From Adenophora triphylla var. japonica (lineage: Eukaryota; Streptophyta; Magnoliopsida; Asterales; Campanulaceae), in contig JAFEMH010002079.1 of assembly GCA_022495995.1 (NCBI GenBank), positions 1 through 64,000 of the forward strand: a stretch of DNA of 64,000 nt, written 5' to 3'. Positions within the stretch are counted from its first letter, which is position 1, and every line of letters starts with the position of its first letter. The translations under genes were made by a program, and so were the position numbers. Below are positions 36,270-46,411 of this stretch, piece after piece. The notes under the pieces are model-generated. The model worked only from the letters and a program-made list of their open reading frames with translations. It did not search any database and was not told the DNA's origin.

Positions 36270-38610
36270 ATGGAAGCTTTCATTGATCCCGGGCCTATCG
36301 ATACCTCTGTTCTGACCCGGCATGCGGAGCATAGGGCAAGGTATATTTGGGTCGGGTGGGAGGTTTCTAGTCCCCTCCTTTTTCGTCATGGTGCCGCCTT
36401 GCCAGGCGAATTAGCTCCTGTGATATTGTTGAGACTGGCGGAGTGCGGATTTAGTGGAGTACACTATATAGGGAGGGTACATTATGATTTTGCATTGCTG
36501 GAGGCTTTGATCGAGAGATGGCGTCCGGAGACCCATACGTTCCATCTCCCGGTTGGTGAGATGACGATCACCTTACAGGATATCGGCATGATTTGCGGGT
36601 TGCCGATTGATGGGGATGCTGTTACTGATGATGGGTTTCCAGTACATATAGACTGGCGGGCTGCCTGTCAGGAGTATTTAGGGGCTGTCCCTGGTGACGG
36701 AGATCTAGATGGGAGCAGTTTGAAGCTCCGGTCGATTACCTTACGTTTCCCACACTTTAGTGACCTCGGCGGTAATCTTGCTCCGAGAGATTGTGGATCG
36801 GTGCGTACGGGCGTATATCTTGCTTGCCTTGGGTTCTACGATCATGCACGAGCGTACGAACAACAAGGTTAAGCTATGTTATCTCCTCTCGCTTAGTGAA
36901 GTTTCTAGGGTCGGCCCGAAGACGGTTGGGAGTCTTTGCGCTCGCTTTCCTGTATCGAGAGTTATGTAGTGCGACAGACCCTCGGACGAAACAGTGCGGA
37001 GGATTTCTCAACGTTCTACAGGTATGTTTATTTCATTTTAATGTTCATTATGTTTTTAAGTTTTATTTCAAATTTGCGGCATTATTTATAGTATTTGATA
37101 TACATTTATTTGATATAGATTTGGGCTTGGGAGCGGTTGAAATGTGTGAGGCCGCAGATCCGTTATCGATTCAGAGAGCAGAACTACTTCATCATGCCCC
37201 TCGGATGCAGGTATACATATATCATACGTTATTTTCTCGTTGTTAATGTTTTTATTTTTTTGAACAAAATATTATAATTATTTTGTTTATGAAATTTCAG
37301 TTGGACCCAGGCATCGCTGGATCTGAGAGAGGTTACTGCACATAGCCTGCGAGGCTATCGGGATCAGCTGGCCCGGCTGAACGAGGCTCACGTGGAGTGG
37401 CAGCCTTATGAAGGGAGATACGCTCCGCCCTACTGCACTCAGGGTGAGGACATATGGTTGGCGAAGGTCCCTCTCATATGCTTTGAGAGGGTCGAGTGGC
37501 ATCTGCCTGATCGCGTTATGAGGCAGTTTGGCCTGAGGCAGTTTGTCCCAGCACCGTTCGACACTAGCCTGGAGTTGCACCGTTCTGATCGGCGGGGAAG
37601 GAGTACGGTGAGATGGGGTGACCACCATCGCCCACTTATTGCACGATGGGCACAATGCCATGAAAATTTGGTTTCCGGGGTGTTCGGCTTCCACGATATG
37701 ACTTACACCGACCCATATATGGTATGGTATAGGGACATAACGTGTAGGTTTGTGCAACACCTCTCTCACATAGAGATGGATGGATACCAGTCGTCTGCCC
37801 CTGCCATAGAGTTTATGGTAAGTTTTTACATTTTTCAAGTTTTTATTTCTAGTTTTTTTTTAACAAAACATCAATTATTAACTTATGTCTCTCGTACTTA
37901 TATATATTTTTGATATAAAAACAGGTGCAGACCCTTCAGCGCATGCATGTCGTCAATGAGAGGGATGAGCATCCCCAACAAGCTGAAATGTGGGAGATTG
38001 TGACACACGGGTTCAGGGGAGTTAGGGAGCTCCATCTCCTTCAGTCTGCTGCACCTCCCCCACCGGTAGATCGCGTACAGGGGGTACAACAACCTCGACA
38101 ACGTCAGCGACGTCGTGGACAGGCAGAACCACCACCCCAAATGGACTTGCACGATGAGCCCGACCCCGAGCCCGAGCAAGAGCCTCAAGCGCAGACCCAG
38201 ACCGAGGTGAATTATGAATGGTCATTGTCACGATCCACGATCACAGTATGATTTTGAGAGTTGGAGCGGGGTTTTCGGGGGGACTGGGAGTGGGGGTGCC
38301 GGAGGGAGTGGGAGTGGCTGGTGGGGTGGGAGTGGGGGTGGCAGTGGGGGTGGCTGGGGGGGGTGGCAGTGGGGGTGGCGGGATTGGGAGTGCCCAGGCA
38401 GACCCTTCCCCTGGACCATCCACTATGGGCTTCGGTGCTTATACGAGTGGAAGTGGGTTGAGGACTCCTATATCACATGCAGGGCTCCGCTCCTTCTCCG
38501 ATCCGGCTCAGAGTACCCCTGCTCAACAGCAGGAAGAGATGCTTAGAAGAGGGTCTCGACAACGGAATCCGACGACCAGGTTCACCCCGTCTTTCTATGA
38601 TAATAGGTAG
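36270..38610 (+). pseudogene. Plant mobile domain (PMD, MAIN/MAIL1-like) protein, MULE-borne, frameshifted
   Basis: The start ATG 36,270 opens MEAFIDPG. The N-terminal block has HYIGRVHYDFALLEALIERW and ETHTFHLPVGEMTITLQDIG, the signature of plant mobile domains. Exon 1 runs to 37,021 (CTACAG|GTATGT). Around 36,790-36,930 the coding signal changes frame twice (RAYILLALGS in one, LAFLYRELCSA in another). Exon 37,119-37,210 starts IWAWERL. Exon 37,301-37,817 has NEAHVEWQPY and FERVEWHLPDRVMRQFG. Exon 37,925-38,610 encodes a Pro/Gln/Glu-rich then Gly/Val-rich tail with a frameshift near 38,200-38,270 and ends PTTRFTPSFYDNR. PMD proteins are often carried by MULEs and Ty3 elements; host relatives act in silencing and development. 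The tail DNA is very G-rich. Confidence 0.85.
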
Positions 38611-39319
38611 CGAGTTCACTTTTTTTTTTATTTATTATTATTACGTAATGAAACTTTGTAGTATTGTTTTAGTTTTTATTTTGATGTTTTTTATTTGTAA
38701 TAACTAAAACTTTGTACTAAACATTTATGTAGATGTATATGTATATGTTATTTGGTTTAGTGTTATGTGGATGTAATGAAACTTTGTAACATTAGTTTAG
38801 TTTTTATTTTGAAATTTGCATTTTTGTAGTTTGAACAGGTTTTGGTTTGGTTGTTTGCAGGTGGGATTGCAAAGAAGACTGCTGTTGGGAGTTTCTGTTT
38901 TAGTGAAACTCGCTACATGAACAATAGCGATTTTCACTAAACTCGCTACACCGTGTAGCGAGTTTAGTGAAAATCGCTACACGGTCTAGCGATTTCAAAA
39001 GAACTTTTGCATTGCATTCCTTGTATTCCAGCGTTAGTTTCTGCCAAAAGGGAGCGTCCGCTCCCAATGTGGGGGAGCGTCCGCTCCCAAGCTGACTGTA
39101 ATATGTACCCTTTTTCTGGAATCATGCCAAACATAAATTGAAACTTAAAACTTAACTGAAAATTTAACTTTTTTTTTTATTACTTGACTTTTCTAATGAA
39201 TTTCATCAATTATAATTTTTAAATATTCATTAAAATAACTAACGTAATTTTTAAAAATTGGAAAATTACATTCAACTCAAATATAAATTACATTCAACTT
39301 TTCAAGTTTAATGAAAACT
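38611..39319. other. MULE central spacer between convergent genes
   Basis: No gene. It holds three copies of the MULE palindrome (38,906-38,995) and two identical hairpins, GGGAGCG-TC-CGCTCCC, at 39,050-39,065 and 39,073-39,088. As the 3' end of both converging genes it may serve in transcript termination or polyadenylation; this is inferred from position only. Confidence 0.6.
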
Positions 39320-40998
39320 ACATAAAATAAAACTACATAAATATCGATGATGCACGTTTGGCCACCACGTATCTTCAGCTACAGTCTTCAGAATGCCCCA
39401 ATGACGGTCAGATATCAAGCATACTTCACGACTCTTGATAATATGCTTGCAAACCAGGTATAAGAACCAACGCCGGTTCGGCGATCCTCCTTTTCAACAA
39501 CGGCAAATGCAAGCGGAAGTATGCGTCCGGGCGTCAACACCCATGGCAATCAGTATTACCCCTTTATATCTACCATGCATAAATGTTCCATCCACAGAAA
39601 TGACTGGCCGACAATGAGAGAAAGCTTTAATGCAAGGCCTAAATGCCCAGAATACCTGTCGAAACATGGAGGCCTCACCGACAGGAGGAGGAGGTATAGA
39701 GTACTCAACAATTGTCCTTGGGTTGTATTTTTGAATGGATGCTAGGACGCGGGGTAACCTCTTATAATATTCCTCCCAATCTCCAAAAACCTCTGCAATG
39801 CCCTTCTGCTTTCCACACCATGCCTTCTTGTAAGTAATTACCTTGTTGAACCTACTAGAGATGTGTGCAATAATGACTCCAACCTTGACATCTGAATCGG
39901 CCTTAATAACACCAACGACTTCCCGACCGATAAACTTGGCATCTAGATTGGGGTGATCTTGACATGCTCCAGAATATAAGCAGTAGTGAGGAGCCTTATA
40001 CTTGGTCACTTCCCAATAGCCAAACTTCTTCCTACTCACACGAACATAAAAATTGCATGGATAATTTTTCAATAGACACTCAATTACCCATGTGTTCGGT
40101 GTGCTCTTTCTTACCCTGAACCTGCGATTGTTGTGAATATGGAACCTTTTTATATCAAATTGTGCCTCGTTCTTGCCAGGAAAGCGTATCCCTTTAGCAA
40201 TCGGCTGTTGTTCCGGATCCCAATATCACTGTAAAAGGGATAATTCGCTCTCTCATATCTTCGATTTTCCGGCACTTCATAGTGAACAAGAGGTGCTTCC
40301 ACATCATCATCAATCGGCCCATCATCACCGGCTCCCAAATCGACATTAGAATCAGTACTACCCTCCTCATATTCATCATCATCATCCTCTGGCATTGCAT
40401 CTACATCAGTGTGTACTTCCTCTTCTTCATAGTCAACATCATAATCATCATTAACATGATCATTATGCCCAAATGCCCGATCATCATCATTAACATGATA
40501 ATTATGCCCAAATGCCTCATCATCATAATTTGGTGTTTGAGTTGATACAAGAGTTTGGGAACTTGGACAAACCCCATCATCACGGTTACCAGTTGGAGAA
40601 AACCTGAAAGTACTCTCTGTGTGCTGTGTTTCAAACTCTGGATTGGGTCGATTTTCAATTAATTTTACAACCACATACAGCTTCAAATTTCCAATCCCCC
40701 CAAATTTAGCAAACTGATAGAACATTACATCCATACACGCATCATCTTCAATACGGAAAGGAAAGTACTCACCAATCCCGCTATCAAAAGAATGAGGGCA
40801 TCTGTAAATGACTTCCAAATCAAATTGAGACCGATCTAAGTTCGCCTTTTTATATAAGTCATCAATCAACTCATTGTATTTCCATCGATAATTACCCCTT
40901 ATTGCACATTTTGGCCCTTTTTTGAAATGAGGACCATCAAACGGTTGTTCATCATCACCTCCCCAATAACACATAAAAATGATTGGACCCCCGTTCAT
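39320..40998 (-). pseudogene. MuDR-family transposase, frameshifted and 3'-truncated
   Basis: The start is ATG at 40,998 (MNGGPIIFMCYWGG). The N-terminal region (to about 40,640) includes the ubiquitin-like/PMD-linked start typical of plant MuDRA proteins, followed by a long Asp/Glu/His-rich linker (40,560-40,300). After a frameshift near 40,190 the DNA-binding zinc region follows (ECLLKNYPCNFYVRV, with C and H near 39,960-40,080). Then comes the MULE catalytic domain with SVDGTFMHGRYKG (first Asp, near 39,575). After another frameshift near 39,480 the block RRWFLYLVCKHIIKSREVCLISDRHWG supplies the likely second Asp (split here as RRWFLYLV and CLISDRHWG). Coding signal is lost after about 39,340, before the catalytic Glu and SWIM zinc finger, so this copy cannot transpose itself. 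Confidence 0.85.
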
Positions 40999-42348
40999 CT
41001 TTAACCCTACATTACTAACTCAAAGTGTTAAAACCTACATAACAAAACTCTTACATTTATTATATCTACAATATAATAAAACACAGTTAAATCATTAAAT
41101 TTTATATCTAAACACAAGTCAAAACAATAATTAAGATGATGTTAATTTACCATGATTCTTGTTGATCTTCAACAATTATGATGAAATAAAATTACGTGAA
41201 GAAGTTTTATTTTGAATTAAGGTGATTGAGAAAAGGGTGATTGAGAGAAAGTTGATTGAGAGAAAGAGAGAAAGCTGAGAGAAACAAAGCTGAGAGGAAG
41301 AGAGAAAGCTGAGAGAATCTCTTGTAACCACGTGAATTTATTGAAAACTTAAATTCACGGGTGTTGAAAACTGCTACTTTGTAGCTGTAAAGTGTTTTGG
41401 CATACTTAAACTCGCTACACCGTGTAGCGAGTTTCAATAAAGTTGAATTAAACTCGCTACACCGTGTAGCGAGTTCAGCTTTAATGAAACTCGCTACACA
41501 TTGTAGCAAGTTTAAGCCAGAGATTGTCCCCCACTAATTAGATTCGTTTCTACATTTCTTATTTCTTTTTTTTTTTCATTCGCGAAGGTATTTTGAGCAA
41601 TAAATATAGCTTAATTTATGCATCATAATGAATATCTAAAAATTGTTACTTGAAGTACATATAATGGTGTAACAATAACAACTTTTAAATTTTAATTTGG
41701 ACAATTAAATCAGCTTCAAATTGTTGCTCAAAATAGCTTCGTAGTAACATCAAAAAAAAAATTTCGTTCGCGAAGGTATTTTGAGCAATAATTATAGGTT
41801 AATTTAGATATCATAATGAATATCTAAAAATTGTTACTTGAAGTACATATAATGATGTAACAATAACAACTTTTAAATTTTAATTTGGACAATTAAATCA
41901 GCTTCAAATTGTTGCTCAAAATAGCTTCGTACTAACAAAAAATTTTTTTTTACACGTGTTAAAAAAATAATGACATGTGGCTGAATTATTTTTTTTATAA
42001 TATTTTTTTTACATGTTTTAAAACAAATGATGACATGTTGCTGAATTAAGTTTTTCTTTCAATTTTTTTTTTGGATGTGTTAAAAAAATTATGTCATGAA
42101 TAATTGCAACAAAATCAAACACAAACTGTACAAAATAATTTTAAAAAAAAACTAAAATAACATCACAAAAAAAAATATTGTCAAGTTAGTGGCCACATTC
42201 CGGCCACATAGGAAATCTTACATTAAATCAAAAAAAAAAATATTGTCAAGTTAGTGGCCACATTCCGGCCACATAGAAAATTTTACATAAATTCCGGTAC
42301 ATATTAAATTCGACAGAAATCCAAATATTACATGTCCAACAAATTAAC
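40999..42348. other. MULE spacer: transposase promoter side, tandem repeats
   Basis: Upstream of the transposase lie a GA-rich (AGAGAGAAAG) leader near 41,230-41,320 and three MULE palindromes (41,409-41,512). Then come a 188-bp tandem duplication (41,582-41,930) and a 66-bp tandem duplication (42,176-42,290) around GTGGCCACATTCCGGCCACAT. No gene is seen. Confidence 0.6.
41582..41930. repeat. Two tandem ~160-bp MITE-like units, period 188 bp
   Basis: Each unit begins CGAAGGTATTTTGAGCAAT and ends with the near-inverse ATTGTTGCTCAAAATAGCTTCG (split: TTGCTCAAAATAGCTTCG), so each has inverted ends. Units are 41,583-41,741 and 41,771-41,930 with few differences. Confidence 0.75.
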
Positions 42349-43042
42349 TTAACAATCCTTAGGGAATTTCTTAGAAACATTGGAAGTAACAATGTTAAGT
42401 AGTTTTTTTGAGCGTGAGGGGGCCCAAACAACAGCCTAATAGATCAACAAAACAAAATATTTAGAACAAAATGTTAAGGAATATAACCTTAGGGAGAGTA
42501 ATGTTAAGGAAAATATTTCATACCTGAGTAAGTATAAGAACAGCACCAACACCTATGTCACTTTCGCCCTCACTTTCCTTCAGCACTTTGTCAGCAATGT
42601 AAGCATCAATTGTGTCAGTAGGATCCTTCAAAATCAGATGCATAGAGCCATGACCAGATGGTGTGCACTCCTTGACAACAACAACAACCTAATAGAACAA
42701 AAATATAATGACCAATTATTTGTAAATTTCAACCTTAACTATAATTAATGTAAAATATTATACCTGTTCCAGCCTCTCATATTTTTGGCATTTCTCCTTG
42801 ATCATTCTCAACGGATAATAAGTACCCTCTGCAGTGAGATAGTCCATTGCATAAAGCCAAGCTTTGCCCTGGAAATCTTCATCCTCTACCGGCTCTTCAA
42901 GCTTTTTACGTATGGCCTCTTGGGTCAACTGAGGGGGGGGGGGTCCCTGAGAGACATTAGCTTTTCTGGTGCGATGCCGACGCATGGCGGACTGTGCGTC
43001 ACCAGCGGGACCAGGTATGATATGAGGCGGCGGTGGATCCAT
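42349..43042 (-). CDS. HROB-like OB-fold protein, intact three-exon gene carried by the MULE
   Basis: Exons (plus coordinates, minus strand) are 43,042-42,764, 42,688-42,524 and 42,435-42,349. Introns are GT-AG and both splice in phase 0. They encode 93 + 55 + 28 = 176 residues with no internal stop. Exon 1 has a Pro-rich start with IPGPAGDAQSAM, then FQGKAWLYAMDYL. Exon 2 begins VVVVVKECTPSGHGSMHLIL and continues KDPTDTIDAYIADKVL and DIGVGAVLILTQ. Exon 3 has VWAPSRSKKLLNIVTSNV and ends KKFPKDC. The pattern (GPAG..Q.A., WL.ALD, IK.CTP.G.GD..V.LKDPTGTI...VL......I..G..LIL..V.VF.PSRS..YLNIT..N) is how I remember the OB-fold domain of HROB, which in animals recruits MCM8-MCM9 in homologous recombination repair. 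The family match is from memory. Its neighbours in the same MULE are broken, so its integrity is notable. The right-TIR palindromes lie 195-375 bp upstream. Confidence 0.75.
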
Positions 43043-43235
43043 TTTGATAGTTATAAATTTTGGATTGAGAGAGATGAATTATATTTGAGAGAAATAGATG
43101 AGAGACGGACTGAGAAAGAAAGAAAGAAAGAAAGAAAGAAAAGGGAGATATGGACTGAGAAAGAAAGAGAAGGGTTTGTTTTGTTTGGACTGAAGGAGAC
43201 TGAAGGAGACGGTTTTGTAGGAAATTTTGAAATTT

Positions 43236-43507
43236 AATAACTCGCTACACCGTGTAGCGAGTTTTAAACCAAACTCGCTACACCGTGTAGCGAGTTTAGG
43301 ATAATTAAATGTCCTAATTAATTTCCCACCGGTCAAACTTAATTACCATAAACTCGCTACACGGTGTAGCGAGTTTTGACATACCCTAATTAAACTCGCT
43401 ACACGGTGTAGCGATTTTCAAAAAAATGAACATTCTGGGCAATAGTTTGAACAGTGAGTCATTTTGGTAAATAAAAAAATAAAAAGGGATTATTTGAGAA
43501 AAAATTC
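43236..43507 (-). repeat. MULE right terminal inverted repeat
   Basis: Inverse of 34,782-35,053 with a few differences, including four 25-nt palindromes. It lies directly upstream of the OB-fold gene and could supply its promoter. Confidence 0.9.
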
Positions 43508-43517
43508 TTTTTGACTT

Positions 43518-44686
43518 GATATAAATTTTAAAATTCTATCTTTTATACAAATTGTACAATATTAGTTTTTTTTTTGGTTTGAAAAAAATATAAAAGAAAT
43601 TAATTCTTAAAATAATATAAAAATAATTATTTTTTATAACTTTTTGGTTAATGTTCGATCAAATAGTATTTTTATGTTTTTTTTTTAAAAAACATAATTA
43701 GTTACACACATGTTTTTTTTTTTGTTTCAAAAAACAGACAAAAATATATTTGTAACTAATTAAGGTTTTTTTTAAATGGTTATTGATTATTTATAACAAT
43801 GATATTTAGATATTTTTATTCATTTTTTCTTAAATATAGTGTGTCTTTTAAATGAAAATAGCTATTGATCTTGTTTAGGAATCTGTATATTTTCTTAAAT
43901 TATACTTTATTTTTATAAAAACTTTATTTTTTCTTTTTCTTCATTATTTATCTTCAAACTAAGTGTTTTTAGCTAATATGTTATAATGTATTTTTTTTAA
44001 ATAGGCTTGAAATCTTGTTTATCCACTTTTTTAATACACAACTTTTGAGTTGATTATTTATTTGTTAATTAAAAATCCAAGAAAATAATAAAATAAAAAA
44101 CTAAAATTTTACTTTTTAGTGTCTTATTGAAGCATATTTTTTTTAAAAAAATATAGATTTAAGTTACAATGAATGAAATTTTTCTTAAATTTTATTTGTT
44201 GCTAAAAACATAAATAAATGGTTTCTTAACTATTTCAAAATATTTTTCTAAACAAATATATTTTATATAGATTTTTTAAATAAAAACTATAGTTTTTTTA
44301 AAAATTATTTATAATATTGGTTAGAAAATACGATATATAACTTTATACGATTATACCAAAAAAGACTATTTTAAAAAGACATGGATTAATGAAAAAAAAT
44401 CCATTTGCTGATAATATTAATTACTCAGAAATGGGATAATTATTTCTATTTAATGATAGTCATGCAAATAAAATGAGATAGTTATAGTAACTATATTGAT
44501 TTAGTTCATGTTATTTATCAAAGTTTTTTGGTCGATCGTTTAACACATGAGTGTTAGACTAGTTAAAATAAAATTTGATGTATGATTATATTTTTTATGG
44601 GAAAAGTTGTGCTTTTATACATCCTCTTTCTTCTTCGAGAACTAAAAAGGCCATATTTTAATTCGATAACTTGGGTTTTACACTAA
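43518..44686. other. No gene; AT-rich spacer with a possible Helitron end
   Basis: Very AT-rich with long T runs. At 44,541-44,562 a 6-bp stem (TAACAC/GTGTTA) is followed by CTAG|T, a weak candidate for a non-autonomous Helitron 3' end. The hairpin-to-CTAG gap is only 2 nt, which is shorter than usual. Confidence 0.4.
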
Positions 44687-45648
44687 GGCTCCGTTTGTTT
44701 CGATTAAAACGACTTGCGAAAAATGATTTTCTATAAAATATTTTTCGAAAAATGAAAATATTTTTCGTAAAATGAGATAAACATGTTTTCGGCTATTTGA
44801 TAAAGAAAATATTTATATTTTCATTTGTTTAATAAAAATATTTTTCGATAAAAACATAATTTAAGATAAGTTGAAAGAGATAGGGTGATGGAGGTGGGGT
44901 GGTAGGGTAGGAGGTAGGGATTAGTAGGGGTGAGGTGGGTGGGTGTGGTGTAGGGTAGGGTAGGGGTAGGATAGGGTGGTGGGGAAAATATAAAAGGTAA
45001 GATGATGGTAAGTTAGGGTGGTGATAGGGTAGGTGTGGGGTAGGGTGGGTAGCAGAGAGTGCAGGGGGGGTGGTGGTAGTGAGTTGTTAAAAATAAATTT
45101 TAAAAGATTTTTTTTTGACTCGACGGGGGTGGGGGGTGGGGGCAGGTGGGGGTGGTGGTGAGTGGAGTGGGGAGTTGTTATAAATAAATTTAAAATGATT
45201 AATTTTTTTTACTCGACGGGAGGAGGGGGGCAGGGGGTGGTCGTGGTGGAGTGGGGTGAGGAGTTGTTAAAAATAAATTTAAAATGATTAATTTTTTTTA
45301 ACCCGACGGGGGATAGGGGTGGGAGCAGGGGGTGGATGGGGGTGGTGAGGGGAGGGAGAATTGTAAAATCTAATTTTAATATAAATAATTTTTTTATGAG
45401 GGGATGGGGGTACGGGGTGGTTGATGTGGGGTGTATAACGTGGGGGGGTGTATGAAAAGTTTGGTGTGTGAGAGTGTTAATATTTTTCGAAAAATATTTT
45501 AATTATGAAAAATTCGTAAGTTATTTTATTTAGAAATGTGGGGAAATATTTTTCGAAAAACATTTTCTACATTTTATGTTGCTTACCAAACACCGATAAT
45601 TGGGAAAAACATTTTTCGGAAAACATTTTCCCCCAAATAAACGGAGCC
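44687..45648. mobile_element. Tourist-like element enlarged by a G-rich tandem array
   Basis: The ends GGCTCCGTTTGTTT and its inverse AAATAAACGGAGCC match the MITE at 19,732, with TAA to the left and TTA to the right (one mismatch in a TWA duplication). Near both ends are the same ATTTTTCG(A/T)AAAAT phrases. The interior, 44,880-45,440, is G/T-rich and includes about four tandem units of roughly 85 bp (45,080-45,420). Each unit has GAGTTGTTAAAAATAAATTT, then a T run, then (A)CTCGACGGG and poly-G phrases. There is no coding capacity. Confidence 0.75.
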
Positions 45649-46411
45649 TTAACTTTGAACGCTTTTCGATCCCGATAACACACATTCATGAATTATTTTA
45701 GGATAATTTAGACAATTTTTCCGATTATACATTTCAACAATTCATTCATCCACTTATCTCACAATCTTTCTAGATGATCTTGTCCTACTGTATATAGACG
45801 TGGCCAAAAAATGAACCGGACCGGCTAACCTGCCATTTTTCAATTGATCAAAATCGTGGCAAACCTGTCAACGCCGGTTAACCGGACCGGTGTAACCGAA
45901 ACCAATTTTTGGGAGGTTCGGTTACGGTTGGAATATTTGGAAAACCGATCACCTGCCGGTTAAAACCGCCGGTTAAACCGGAAAATTCAAACGGTCGGGA
46001 CTGTTGGGCCTCAATGGCTAGCTATATGACCGTTGGGCCAACTGCTACTTTCCTCCTTCCTGGCCTGTCTTCCCTTCCTTCTAGTTCCAGCGCCTGGCCT
46101 GACCTGTCCCCCCCCCCCCTTTTCCAGTTTCCAAGTAACGGATCCTAACTTAGTTAACCAAAAAAATAAATTTAATAATTAAAACTAACTATAAATATCA
46201 CCTTCCTCCTCCCATTTTATTTTCACATTATTTCTCTCTACTTTTTCTCTTCTACTCTCAAATATTCACATATTCTCTTACTCTCTCATCCAATTTTCAG
46301 TTAAATATTATCTCATTTTCAGTTAGTTTTCTAACAAAATTAGTGTTTTTCTTCATTTTCATCCATTTTTAAGCTCCATTTTGTTTCCAAACTTCATTTT
46401 ATCTTACACAA

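Larger units (their letters stand above)
34872..43417. repeat. Dispersed 25-nt palindrome, about 14 copies within the MULE
   Basis: The unit is AACTCGCTACAC, one central base, then GTGTAGCGAGTT (12-bp arms). Copies in the left TIR are listed with it. Others are near 38,906-38,935 (degenerate), 38,940-38,964, 38,971-38,995, 41,409-41,433, 41,451-41,475, 41,488-41,512 (degenerate), 43,239-43,263, 43,272-43,296, 43,351-43,375 and 43,393-43,417. They sit in both TIRs, between the two convergent genes and just upstream of the transposase. Transposase or regulator binding sites, or RNA hairpins at gene borders, are possible roles; none is shown by sequence alone. Confidence 0.9.
34782..43507. mobile_element. 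Mutator-like element (MULE), 8.7 kb, long TIRs, 10-bp target duplication
   Basis: The ends are GAATTTTTTCTCAAATAATC at 34,782 and its inverse ending at 43,507. TIRs extend about 270 bp inward and contain the same order of palindromes. TTTTTGACTT flanks both ends (34,772-34,781 and 43,508-43,517), fitting the 9-10 bp duplication of MULEs. Genes inside are a plant-mobile-domain pseudogene (+, 36,270-38,610), a MuDR transposase pseudogene (-, about 39,320-40,998) and an intact HROB-like OB-fold gene (-, 42,349-43,042). The PMD gene and transposase converge on 38.6-39.3 kb. The OB-fold gene starts just inside the right TIR, whose palindromes sit in its promoter. Confidence 0.95.

Noticed and set aside
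38228..38461. Several Pro-, Trp- or Gly-rich frames on both strands
   Set aside because: They are shadows of the G-rich last exon of the PMD pseudogene.
45909..46148. 79-residue plus-strand frame
   Set aside because: It lies in the subterminal ACCGG-repeat region of the hAT element and matches nothing I recognise.
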